A stretch of 6,765 nucleotides of DNA from Candidatus Zixiibacteriota bacterium (GTDB lineage: Bacteria > Zixibacteria > MSB-5A5 > GN15 > FEB-12): contig JAOZPL010000027.1 of NCBI GenBank assembly GCA_029932795.1, forward strand, positions 1 to 6,765, given 5' to 3'. This document shows positions 1 through 5,793 of the stretch, in pieces. Position 1 is the stretch's first letter; each line of letters opens with the position of its first letter. Position numbers and translations under genes: made by a program. Below the pieces are notes generated by a model, which was given only the letters and a program-made list of their open reading frames with translations, searched no databases and had not been told where the DNA came from.

Positions 1-573
1 AAGTATGTGCATTCCAAGGTGCCATCAGATACGCGTGGCAGACTTGTATCGCTCGCCACGGAAGCTGACCGGACGCTGTACTTTGATTTTCTGCCGATCA
101 ATATTGGTACGATACACGGGTTTCAAGCCAAGTTTCAATTGTACACTGTCCCCGGACAAGTGTATTACAACGCTACTCGTAAGCTGGTGCTCCGCGGGGT
201 TGACGGGATTGTCTTTGTCGCCGACAGTCAGCCAGACAAGATGGATGAAAACCTGGAATCCCTGGCCAATCTCGAGGAGAACCTCTCCGAATACGGCTAC
301 GATATAAACGCGATTCCCGTGGTGATCCAGTACAACAAACGAGACCTGCCGGGAATTTTGACTGTTGACGAACTGGAATCTCAGCTCAACCAGAGAGGTT
401 GGCCCTGTTTCGAGTCCTCGGCGACGATCGGCAACGGCGTGTTTGATACCCTTAAACTCATCATCAAGCTGGTCCTGGAAGAGGCCAAGAGTATCAGCAG
501 CGCTAAGATCGCCTCAGCACCGAAAGCGGAGTCGTCACCTGAAACGGGACACGTACCCGCCGGATCGGTTTAG
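1..573 (+). CDS. mglA: MglA-family Ras-like GTPase, 5' partial
   Basis: Small GTPase that sets the leading pole in T4P and gliding motility; in the GTP form it recruits pilus and motility effectors. The frame is already open at base 1, so the gene starts upstream. By comparison with the roughly 195-residue Myxococcus MglA, about 30 residues including the P-loop are missing. Visible motifs, numbered from the first codon: the post-switch stretch SLATEADRTLYFDFLP at 17-32; TVPGQ at 49-53, where Thr stands in for the usual G3 Asp (an MglA hallmark); GVDGIVFVADSQ shortly after; NKRD at 112-115 (G4, guanine specificity); SSA at 139-141 (G5); then GVFDTLK. The GTPase core ends near residue 160 and is followed by about 30 low-complexity Ser/Ala/Pro/Glu residues up to a TAG at 571-573. 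The frame continues past this TAG as a longer tail, so the annotated end may not be the original one. The family call is very secure. Confidence 0.94.
   Translation, partial: KYVHSKVPSDTRGRLVSLATEADRTLYFDFLPINIGTIHGFQAKFQLYTVPGQVYYNATRKLVLRGVDGIVFVADSQPDKMDENLESLANLEENLSEYGYDINAIPVVIQYNKRDLPGILTVDELESQLNQRGWPCFESSATIGNGVFDTLKLIIKLVLEEAKSISSAKIASAPKAESSPETGHVPAGSV
571..573 (+). other. In-frame amber codon splitting MglA from its tail
   Basis: This TAG lies in the middle of a low-complexity Ser/Ala/Pro/Glu region. The same reading frame stays open for another 125 codons, to the TAA at 949-951, and composition is similar on both sides. No Shine-Dalgarno restarts translation after it. One C-to-T change from CAG (Gln) would create it. 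It may be a true nonsense change, a sequence or assembly error, or a readthrough site; the sequence alone cannot decide. Confidence 0.6.
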
Positions 574-600
574 TCTGCCGAGCCCGACACTGCTGCTGCG

Positions 601-951
601 GTGCCGAGCGGTTCCGTAGCGGTGCAGACAGAATCACCGGAGACACATTCTGCTGAGGCCAATGTGGCACCCCTAACCGAGCAGCAGGCCGTGTTTCGAC
701 CGTATCCGGGAAGCGAACAGGAGGGGCTGGAGGAAAGTGAGAAGCCGGGAACGTCAGTCAGTCTGGCGACAGCCGATGAATCCGACAAACCCGACGCTGA
801 TGCGACTGATAAAAACATTGTGGTTAAGCAAGTTAATGCACCCCAGGAGGCTCAGGAGACGTTGACCACGCCTCGGATGGCTCCCTCCCTGCGACGCCGG
901 GGTGTGGGTAAGAAGCGCGGATTCTTCAAGCGCCTGTTTGGCATTAGATAA
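601..951 (+). CDS. Detached MglA C-terminal tail with MinD-like membrane anchor
   Basis: This frame is in phase with mglA and separated from it only by the TAG at 571-573. The first possible start is a GTG at 601, with no Shine-Dalgarno in front of it, so independent translation looks doubtful. The stretch probably represents the C-terminal tail of the GTPase. About 95 residues are disordered in character, rich in Glu, Asp, Ala, Ser, Thr and Pro. A basic segment follows (LRRRGVGKKR), then GFFKRLFGIR at the very end (basic-aromatic segment at bases 910-948). That ending closely resembles the amphipathic membrane-targeting helix that closes E. coli MinD (GFLKRLFGG, from memory). The likely design is a GTPase core, an acidic flexible linker and a membrane anchor. 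The stop is 13 nt before the mglB ATG at 965. It could instead be a separate small protein or a decaying remnant. Confidence 0.5.
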   Translation: MPSGSVAVQTESPETHSAEANVAPLTEQQAVFRPYPGSEQEGLEESEKPGTSVSLATADESDKPDADATDKNIVVKQVNAPQEAQETLTTPRMAPSLRRRGVGKKRGFFKRLFGIR

Positions 952-953
952 CT

Positions 954-959
954 AGGAGG
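954..959 (+). promoter_or_regulatory. Ribosome binding site of mglB
   Basis: A perfect AGGAGG core precedes two consecutive ATG codons. Spacing is 2 nt to the ATG at 962 and 5 nt to the ATG at 965, so the second ATG is the better start. The site begins 3 nt after the TAA at 949-951, which would favour translational coupling if ribosomes reach that stop. Confidence 0.85.
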
Positions 960-964
960 CTATG

Positions 965-1450
965 ATGGCAGAAGACGCCCTGATAATTTACGAAGAACAG
1001 ATCAACAAGATAGACACTCTCCTGAGCAAAATGCTAAAAGGGTGCGAGGCGAAGTGCACCCTTTTGGTTGACAAGGATGGACACCTTATCACTCGCCAGG
1101 GATTTACTCACTCGCTGGATACCACTGCACTTGCGGCGCTTCTGGCGGGATCGTTCGCGTCCACCAAAGAGATTGCACGTCTGGTTGGCGAGCCGGAGTT
1201 CTCGGTCCTGTTTCATCAGGGAAAGAAAGATCACATCCATATGTCAATTGTGGGTGATCGTTCTATTCTGGTCGTCATCTTTGATGATCGCACGACCATC
1301 GGCATGGTGCGATTATACGCCAAGGAGACGGCTATCGAATTGGCCAAGGTGTTTCAGGAGATCACGGAGAAAAGCGGGGCGAAACCGGGTCTGTCGCACG
1401 AATTTGCTGACCAGACTCAGGATAGACTGGACGATATTTTTCAGGATTGA
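965..1450 (+). CDS. mglB: MglB-type Roadblock/LC7 protein, GTPase-activating partner of MglA
   Basis: Dimeric Roadblock/LC7 protein that in the Myxococcus system binds MglA, stimulates GTP hydrolysis and marks the lagging pole. The product is 161 residues, close to the roughly 159 of M. xanthus MglB. Seen in the sequence: an N-terminal helix with IYEEQINKIDTLL; the Roadblock core strand TLLVDKDGHLITRQG; the helix DTTALAALLAGSFASTKEIARLVG; then the strands HIHMSIVGDRSILVVIFDDRTTIGMVRLY. The C-terminal FADQTQDRLDDIFQD matches the acidic C-terminal segment of MglB, which contacts MglA and influences nucleotide exchange. The start at 965 is chosen for its 5-nt spacing from AGGAGG; 962 would add one Met. 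Its place directly after the GTPase supports MglB over a generic Roadblock protein. The order here is A then B, whereas Myxococcus has mglBA. Confidence 0.93.
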   Translation: MAEDALIIYEEQINKIDTLLSKMLKGCEAKCTLLVDKDGHLITRQGFTHSLDTTALAALLAGSFASTKEIARLVGEPEFSVLFHQGKKDHIHMSIVGDRSILVVIFDDRTTIGMVRLYAKETAIELAKVFQEITEKSGAKPGLSHEFADQTQDRLDDIFQD

Positions 1451-1529
1451 TCTTCCCTGAAGCCAGGTCGGCGTATTCTGGCGGTATCGTAATTCGCGAA
1501 CTTTTTACAACCGGGCGGATTGGCTTCGA

Positions 1530-3224
1530 ATGTCTACCGAACTCAGTTCAATTCTCGTACAGGCCGGTAAAATTACTCAGGAGCAGGCCAACAAGGCTCT
1601 TGAAGAATCCCGGGAAAGGAACAAGAAGTTTGAGACTGTCCTGGTAGACATCGGGGCGGTGGCGTCCGAAGATGAGATCGCCACTTTTGTGGGCAAGCAT
1701 CTCAAAATTGGTGCCCTCAGGCTGAGTGATATTGAACTGAATCCTGATATCGTCAGTCTGATTCCCCTTGACATTGCACGTAAGTTCCACGTCATCGCCA
1801 TCTCACAGATCAATAAAACCCTGCTGGTGGCAATTGCAGATCCGAACAACATCTATGTCCTTGACGCGATCAAGTTCATAACCGGTTGCACAGTGCAACC
1901 GGTCATATCACCTGAGGTCGCAATAGACAAGGCTATCGAGACACATTACACCGACAGCGGTGGCCTTTCCGAAGTCCTCAAAGGACTTGACGAGGATGCG
2001 GATCTTGAAGTCGTAGAAACGGAAGAGGGGCCCAGCGATTCCGATTTGCTCTCGGCTATCCAGGACAAACCGCTGGTGAAACTGGTTGACTCGATCATCG
2101 CTGATGCCATCCGTATGAACGCCTCCGACATTCACATTGAGATGTACGAAAAGCGGATCCGCGTCCGTTACCGCATCGACGGTGAACTTCGCGAGATGGC
2201 CCCCCTGCCGTTCAAGTATCGGGCGGCTATCGTCTCCCGTGTCAAGATCATGGCGGAGCTGGATATCTCCGAACGGCGTCTCCCGCAGGACGGGCGAATC
2301 AAGGTGAGGTTTACGGGACGAACGGTGGACCTTCGTGTTTCCGTCCTGCCGACTATCTTTGGCGAAAAGGTCGTCATGCGTATTCTCGATCCTGACGCAT
2401 TAAAGGTCGACATGACCCAATTGGGTTTCAGGGAAGAGGACCTCAACAAATTCAGGGAGCGCATACAGGCTCCCTACGGCATCATCCTGGTTACGGGGCC
2501 GACCGGTTCCGGCAAAACGACCACCCTGTACTCGGCGCTTCAGCAGCTCAATACGATAGATGTCAACATCATGACGGCTGAGGATCCGGTTGAGTTCAAC
2601 TTCGAGGGGATCAATCAGGTGGCTGTGAAATCGGAGATCGGGCTGACATTCGCTTCGGCGTTGCGTTCCTTTCTGCGACAGGACCCGGACATCATCATGG
2701 TCGGTGAGATTCGTGACAGCGAGACGGCCGAGATCGCTATCAAAGCAGCCCTCACCGGTCACCTGGTGTTTTCCACGTTGCATACCAACGATGCCCCGTC
2801 GTCGGTGACCCGTCTCATTGATATGGGCACTCCCTACTATCTGGTGGCCTCGGCCACGCAACTGATCATGGCTCAGCGAATGGTCAAGACGATCTGCCAG
2901 AAGTGTAAGGAAGAGGTGAATCTTACCCAGGAGCAGGTCGACAGCCTCAAGCTACCGGCAGAGATGCTTCGCGGTATCAGAGCTTTTGTCGGCAAGGGGT
3001 GCAGTGAATGCGGAAACACGGGGAAAAAGGGACGATCCGGTATTTTCGAGGTTATGCCGATGACCAAAAGAATAGAGAGTCTTATTCTGTCTCGGGCCTC
3101 GGATACGGAGATTCGTACGGCAGCTCTTGAAGAAGGGATGTTCTCTCTACGTATGGCGGCGGTGGATAAAATGCGGCAAGGACTGATCAGCATCGAAGAA
3201 GTCTTCGCGGTAACCAACGCCTGA
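1530..3224 (+). CDS. pilB: PilB, type IV pilus extension ATPase
   Basis: Cytoplasmic hexameric ATPase of the GspE/PilB secretion-ATPase family that powers pilin polymerisation at the PilC platform. It has 564 residues, typical for PilB. Domains: an MshEN/GSPII_E N-terminal domain at about 1-150; an acidic linker at about 150-180; the N2 domain with the Asp box SDIHIE at 199-204; Walker A GPTGSGKT at 323-330; Walker B region DPDIIMVGEIRD at 385-396; His box with H411 and H418 (GHLVFSTLHTND); and a zinc tetracysteine, C456-x2-C459 and C491-x2-C494. The tetracysteine is typical of PilB/GspE and absent from PilT. ATG 1530 gives the usual family start (LSSILVQAGKIT). The Shine-Dalgarno is weak (GGGCGGA at 1513-1519, 10 nt away). 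The MshEN domain lacks several residues of the cyclic-di-GMP motif. The gene lies 79 nt after mglB and contains a 23-bp perfect inverted repeat at 1881-1903. Confidence 0.96.
   Translation: MSTELSSILVQAGKITQEQANKALEESRERNKKFETVLVDIGAVASEDEIATFVGKHLKIGALRLSDIELNPDIVSLIPLDIARKFHVIAISQINKTLLVAIADPNNIYVLDAIKFITGCTVQPVISPEVAIDKAIETHYTDSGGLSEVLKGLDEDADLEVVETEEGPSDSDLLSAIQDKPLVKLVDSIIADAIRMNASDIHIEMYEKRIRVRYRIDGELREMAPLPFKYRAAIVSRVKIMAELDISERRLPQDGRIKVRFTGRTVDLRVSVLPTIFGEKVVMRILDPDALKVDMTQLGFREEDLNKFRERIQAPYGIILVTGPTGSGKTTTLYSALQQLNTIDVNIMTAEDPVEFNFEGINQVAVKSEIGLTFASALRSFLRQDPDIIMVGEIRDSETAEIAIKAALTGHLVFSTLHTNDAPSSVTRLIDMGTPYYLVASATQLIMAQRMVKTICQKCKEEVNLTQEQVDSLKLPAEMLRGIRAFVGKGCSECGNTGKKGRSGIFEVMPMTKRIESLILSRASDTEIRTAALEEGMFSLRMAAVDKMRQGLISIEEVFAVTNA
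1881..1903. repeat. Perfect 23-bp inverted repeat inside pilB
   Basis: The arm ACCGGTTGCAC (1881-1891) is followed by one A and then by its exact reverse complement (1893-1903). The repeat lies in the N-terminal domain of PilB, about residues 118-125. In RNA it could form a stem of about 10 bp with a 3-nt loop. By rough calculation, an 11-bp perfect dyad with a short spacer is expected about 0.01-0.02 times in a random sequence of this length. Function unknown; it resembles the operator of a dimeric regulator but sits within a gene. Confidence 0.75.
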
Positions 3225-3383
3225 TCGGGGCCAATCCGGTACTTGACGGCAAAATTACTGTCTCGCAAGTAGTTGCGTTCAACAATTCGTTACCGTCCGG
3301 TCAAGATTCCATCTGGGAAGCCGATATAAATAATCAAGCGCCTATTGATCAAAACATTTTGTCCTGGAATCAAGGAGTGGCGG
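3225..3383 (+). promoter_or_regulatory. pilB-pilT gap with possible promoter for pilT
   Basis: This is the longest gap in the window, and no convincing gene lies in it. An AT-rich stretch holds TATAAA at 3325-3330, a plausible -10 box, but the bases 17-18 nt upstream (around 3301-3307) match TTGACA poorly. A separate TTGACG at 3243-3248 is a good -35 but has no good -10 at 17-18 nt. CTTGAC at 3242-3247 has a reverse complement (GTCAAG) at 3302-3307, too short and distant to call. No terminator with a U-tract was seen after pilB, so read-through from pilB into pilT remains possible. Confidence 0.25.
3372..3377 (+). promoter_or_regulatory. Ribosome binding site fixing the pilT start
   Basis: AAGGAG lies 6 nt before the ATG at 3384. 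It favours that start over the in-frame TTG at 3345, which would add 13 residues atypical of the PilT N-terminus and would place this site inside the gene. Confidence 0.85.
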
Positions 3384-4463
3384 ATGGTTTCGTTACGCGA
3401 ACTGCTCGAGCAAATGGTCTCAGTGGGAGCCTCTGATCTCCATCTTACAGTTGGTTCTCCCCCGGTTATCAGGGTGGACGGCAAACTCCAGCCTCTCAGC
3501 GACCACGATCGTCTTACCAGTGATCAGGTCAGGAAGCTGGCCTATTCCATGCTCAATGAAAAGCAGAAATTGAAGTTTGAGCAAACCTGGGAGTTGGATT
3601 TCTCGTTTGGCCTTGAGTCGATGAGCCGTTTTCGTGCCAACATGTTTGTGCAGCGCGGGAATGTTGCTGTAGCACTGCGTCAGATACCATACAAGATCAG
3701 ATCCTTTGAAGAGCTGGGACTGCCCAAAGTGATTGAAAGTTTCGCGACTCTTCCGCGCGGCCTCGTCCTCGTCACAGGTCCGACAGGTTCCGGGAAATCG
3801 ACCACACTCGCGGCTCTCATTGACAAGATCAACCGGGAGCGGGCGGTGCACATAATCACGGTTGAGGATCCGATCGAGTATCTCCATCGTCACCAGATGG
3901 CACTGGTCAATCAGCGTGAAGTCTATTCTGATACCACTTCGTTTGGATCAGCCCTCAAACACGCCCTTCGCGAGGATCCCGACGTTGTGCTGGTCGGCGA
4001 GATGCGAGACCTCGAAACGATTGAATCCGCTCTACAGATCTCGGAGACCGGTCATCTGGCGTTTGCGACGCTCCATACGAACTCGTGTGCTGAGACGATT
4101 AACCGGATTGTCGATGCTTTTCCGAGCAACCAGCAGGAGCAAATCAGAATTTCTCTGTCATTCTGTTTACAGGCGGTGGTGGCGCAGACACTGATCCCGA
4201 AGGTAGGCGGCGGGCGGGTTCTGGCAATTGAGATAATGATTACCACGCCGGCCATTCGCGCCATTATCCGGGAGGATAAGGTGCATCAGATCTATTCAAT
4301 GATTCAATCCGGTCAGAAATACGGCATGAAGACGATGAACCAGTCTCTGGCGGATCTCTATCTGACTGGTAAGATAACCATAAACGACGCTATGTCTTAT
4401 TCGCACAACACTCAGGAGTTGGGTGAGATGTTGTCACGACAGAAGACTCCGGCGTTCAAGTAG
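3384..4463 (+). CDS. pilT: PilT, type IV pilus retraction ATPase
   Basis: Cytoplasmic hexameric ATPase that depolymerises the pilus and so drives twitching. The 359 residues fit PilT (about 345-370). Motifs: N-terminal Asp box GASDLHLT at 15-22; Walker A GPTGSGKS at 132-139, nearly the same position as in P. aeruginosa PilT, which supports the start; Walker B region DPDVVLVGEMRD at 198-209 with E206; His box GHLAFATLHTNS with H224 and H231. AIRAIIRE at 290-297 corresponds to the AIRNLIRE motif needed for retraction in PilT proteins, which separates this protein from PilB-like ATPases. There is no zinc tetracysteine and no MshEN domain, as expected. It ends at TAG 4461-4463. If that TAG were read through, the frame would add nine residues and end at TGA 4488-4490, overlapping the pilC ATG. 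The pilC start is 26 nt downstream. PilT rather than PilU is the simplest reading, as only one retraction ATPase is visible. Confidence 0.96.
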   Translation: MVSLRELLEQMVSVGASDLHLTVGSPPVIRVDGKLQPLSDHDRLTSDQVRKLAYSMLNEKQKLKFEQTWELDFSFGLESMSRFRANMFVQRGNVAVALRQIPYKIRSFEELGLPKVIESFATLPRGLVLVTGPTGSGKSTTLAALIDKINRERAVHIITVEDPIEYLHRHQMALVNQREVYSDTTSFGSALKHALREDPDVVLVGEMRDLETIESALQISETGHLAFATLHTNSCAETINRIVDAFPSNQQEQIRISLSFCLQAVVAQTLIPKVGGGRVLAIEIMITTPAIRAIIREDKVHQIYSMIQSGQKYGMKTMNQSLADLYLTGKITINDAMSYSHNTQELGEMLSRQKTPAFK

Positions 4464-4476
4464 GTCGGAGACAGGG

Positions 4477-4482
4477 AAAGGA
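4477..4482 (+). promoter_or_regulatory. Ribosome binding site of pilC
   Basis: AAAGGA lies 7 nt before the ATG at 4490. This gives pilC its own initiation signal despite the short 26-nt distance from pilT. Confidence 0.7.
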
Positions 4483-4489
4483 TGGACTG

Positions 4490-5686
4490 ATGCCAGTCTT
4501 TGAATATAAGGGGAAGACGCTCGCCGGAGCTGCTGTTCAGGGGTCGATGAAGGTTGCCAGCAAGGCTGATCTGGAACGAGTGCTCAGGCAGAACCGCATA
4601 TTGGTGTCTTCCATCAGCAAGAAAGCTCCGGAGATCAATCTCAAAATCGGCACCGGTGTCAAGCGTGTTGAGATCTCCCGGTTCACCCGTCAGTTTGCTA
4701 CCATGATCGGGGCCGGTCTGCCGATGGTACAGTGCCTGGAGATTCTGGCTACTCAATCGGAGAACAAGGAACTGGCCAAGATCATCACCCGAGTGAAGGA
4801 TGGTGTTCAGGGAGGAGCAACTCTTTCGGAAGCCCTGGCGCGACACCCGAAGATATTCGATCAGCTTTATACTAATATGGTTGAGGCTGGTGAGGTGGGT
4901 GGTGCTCTGGATGCGATCCTCGTCCGCCTGGCAGTCTATCGCGAAAAAGCTGACCAGTTGATCCGCAAGGTTAAGGGCGCGATGGTCTATCCGTCGGTAA
5001 TAGTTGTTGTTGCGCTTGCTGTGACCATAGGCATGCTGGCATTTATCGTGCCGGTATTTGCAAAAATGTTCAGTGGTGTTGGCGCGGACCTGCCTGCGCC
5101 AACTCAGATTGTATTGAATATCTCGAATTTCCTCAAAGCAAGCGCATTCAAGCTCATAGGCGGTATTGTCGGGCTGGTAGCTCTGTTCATCTGGTGGAAG
5201 AAAACTCCATCCGGGGCCTTGCTCTTTGACAAGTTCTTGCTGAGACTGCCGGTTATGGGCAACCTTATCAGGAAGTCTTCGGTGGCCCGATTCACCCGTA
5301 CCTTGAGCACACTTTTGGCCTCGGGTGTTTCAATCCTTGAGGCGCTGGAGATTACGGCCAAAACAGCCGGTAACCTGGTGGTAGCTAAGGCGATCAACAA
5401 ATCAGTACTGGCGATTGCGGAGGGGGATACGATTACCGGCCCGCTCCGGGAGACGGGTGTCTTTCCGCCGATGGTTACCCAGATGATCGGCGTTGGAGAA
5501 AAGACTGGTGGCTTGGATGAGATGCTAAGCAAGATTGCGGATTTCTATGACGAAGAGGTAGACGAAGCTGTGACCGCACTTACTTCGGTCATTGAGCCGA
5601 TAATAATCGTTTTTATGGGTGCAGTCATCGGCGGCATCCTTATTGCCATGTATTTGCCGATGTTCGACATTATTGGCAAGATCTAA
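4490..5686 (+). CDS. pilC: PilC, type IV pilus inner-membrane platform protein
   Basis: Polytopic inner-membrane protein of the GspF/PilC family. It is the platform on which PilB and PilT act and through which pilins enter or leave the fibre. The 398 residues match the family length. The N-terminus (MPVFEYKGKTLAGAAVQGSM) is the typical opening beta region. Two T2SSF repeats follow: the first from about 64, with SRFTRQFATMIGAGLPMVQCLEILA and later the GEVGGAL loop near 134-140; the second from about 267, with ARFTRTLSTLLASGVSILEALEI and GEKTGGLDEML. Predicted membrane segments lie at about 166-190, 220-236 and 369-392, the usual three. The protein ends a few residues after the last one (MFDIIGKI). 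Position directly after pilT is common in pil operons, although pilB-pilC adjacency is also frequent. Confidence 0.96.
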   Translation: MPVFEYKGKTLAGAAVQGSMKVASKADLERVLRQNRILVSSISKKAPEINLKIGTGVKRVEISRFTRQFATMIGAGLPMVQCLEILATQSENKELAKIITRVKDGVQGGATLSEALARHPKIFDQLYTNMVEAGEVGGALDAILVRLAVYREKADQLIRKVKGAMVYPSVIVVVALAVTIGMLAFIVPVFAKMFSGVGADLPAPTQIVLNISNFLKASAFKLIGGIVGLVALFIWWKKTPSGALLFDKFLLRLPVMGNLIRKSSVARFTRTLSTLLASGVSILEALEITAKTAGNLVVAKAINKSVLAIAEGDTITGPLRETGVFPPMVTQMIGVGEKTGGLDEMLSKIADFYDEEVDEAVTALTSVIEPIIIVFMGAVIGGILIAMYLPMFDIIGKI

Positions 5687-5793
5687 AAGCCTGGTTCAGC
5701 GGGTGAATCCCCGCAACGGTTTGCCCCGACACGGACCACGGCTGTTACAGTTGGGGATGAGTAAGACGGCACCTGCGGGTGCCGTCGGCGCTT
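5687..5793 (+). other. pilC-pilS gap with two consecutive RNA hairpins
   Basis: No gene is seen here. Hairpin 1: GCGGG (5699-5703) pairs with CCCGC (5710-5714) around a 6-nt loop; GTT (5694-5696) and AAC (5715-5717) could extend it past a CA bulge. Hairpin 2: CCCCGAC (5724-5730) pairs with GTTGGGG (5750-5756), with one G-U pair. Inside it ACGG (5731-5734) can pair with CTGT (5742-5745). A third, perfect hairpin follows and is listed separately. This dense folding suggests a structured leader for pilS, but I could not match it to a known riboswitch class. Folding was done by eye. Confidence 0.45.
5765..5786 (+). other. Perfect 9-bp GC-rich hairpin just before pilS
   Basis: GACGGCACC (5765-5773) pairs perfectly with GGTGCCGTC (5778-5786) around the 4-nt loop TGCG. 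The stem is strong, but no U-run follows it, so it is not a standard intrinsic terminator. It ends 7 nt before the ATG of pilS, where a Shine-Dalgarno should be, and could limit ribosome access or mark a processing site. Confidence 0.6.

Noticed and set aside
1451..1529. Promoter or terminator in the mglB-pilB gap
   Set aside because: Only a 5-bp GCCAG/CTGGC stem with a long loop was seen; there is no U-run and no acceptable -35/-10 pair.
2400..2861. Long antisense open frame opposite pilB
   Set aside because: It lies over the Walker A to His-box region of a clearly real pilB, shows no recognisable protein features and has no independent context.
3345..3383. Upstream TTG start for pilT
   Set aside because: ATG 3384 has AAGGAG at 6 nt and places Walker A at the normal PilT position; the extra 13 residues are not family-like.
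5673..5690. Sigma-54 -24/-12 promoter (TGGCA...GC) at the end of pilC
   Set aside because: There are 12 nt between the GG and GC elements where 10 are needed, and the TTGC element is absent.
5699..5720. Likeness to a cobalamin riboswitch core (GGTGAATCC and CCCCGCAACGG words)
   Set aside because: The words overlap in the wrong order and spacing, the other conserved cobalamin boxes are missing, and no B12-related gene follows. A cyclic-di-GMP (GEMM) match was also looked for on both strands and not found.
5765..5786. Intrinsic terminator after pilC
   Set aside because: The stem-loop is perfect, but GGCGCTTATGG follows instead of a U-run and the pilS start lies 7 nt away.
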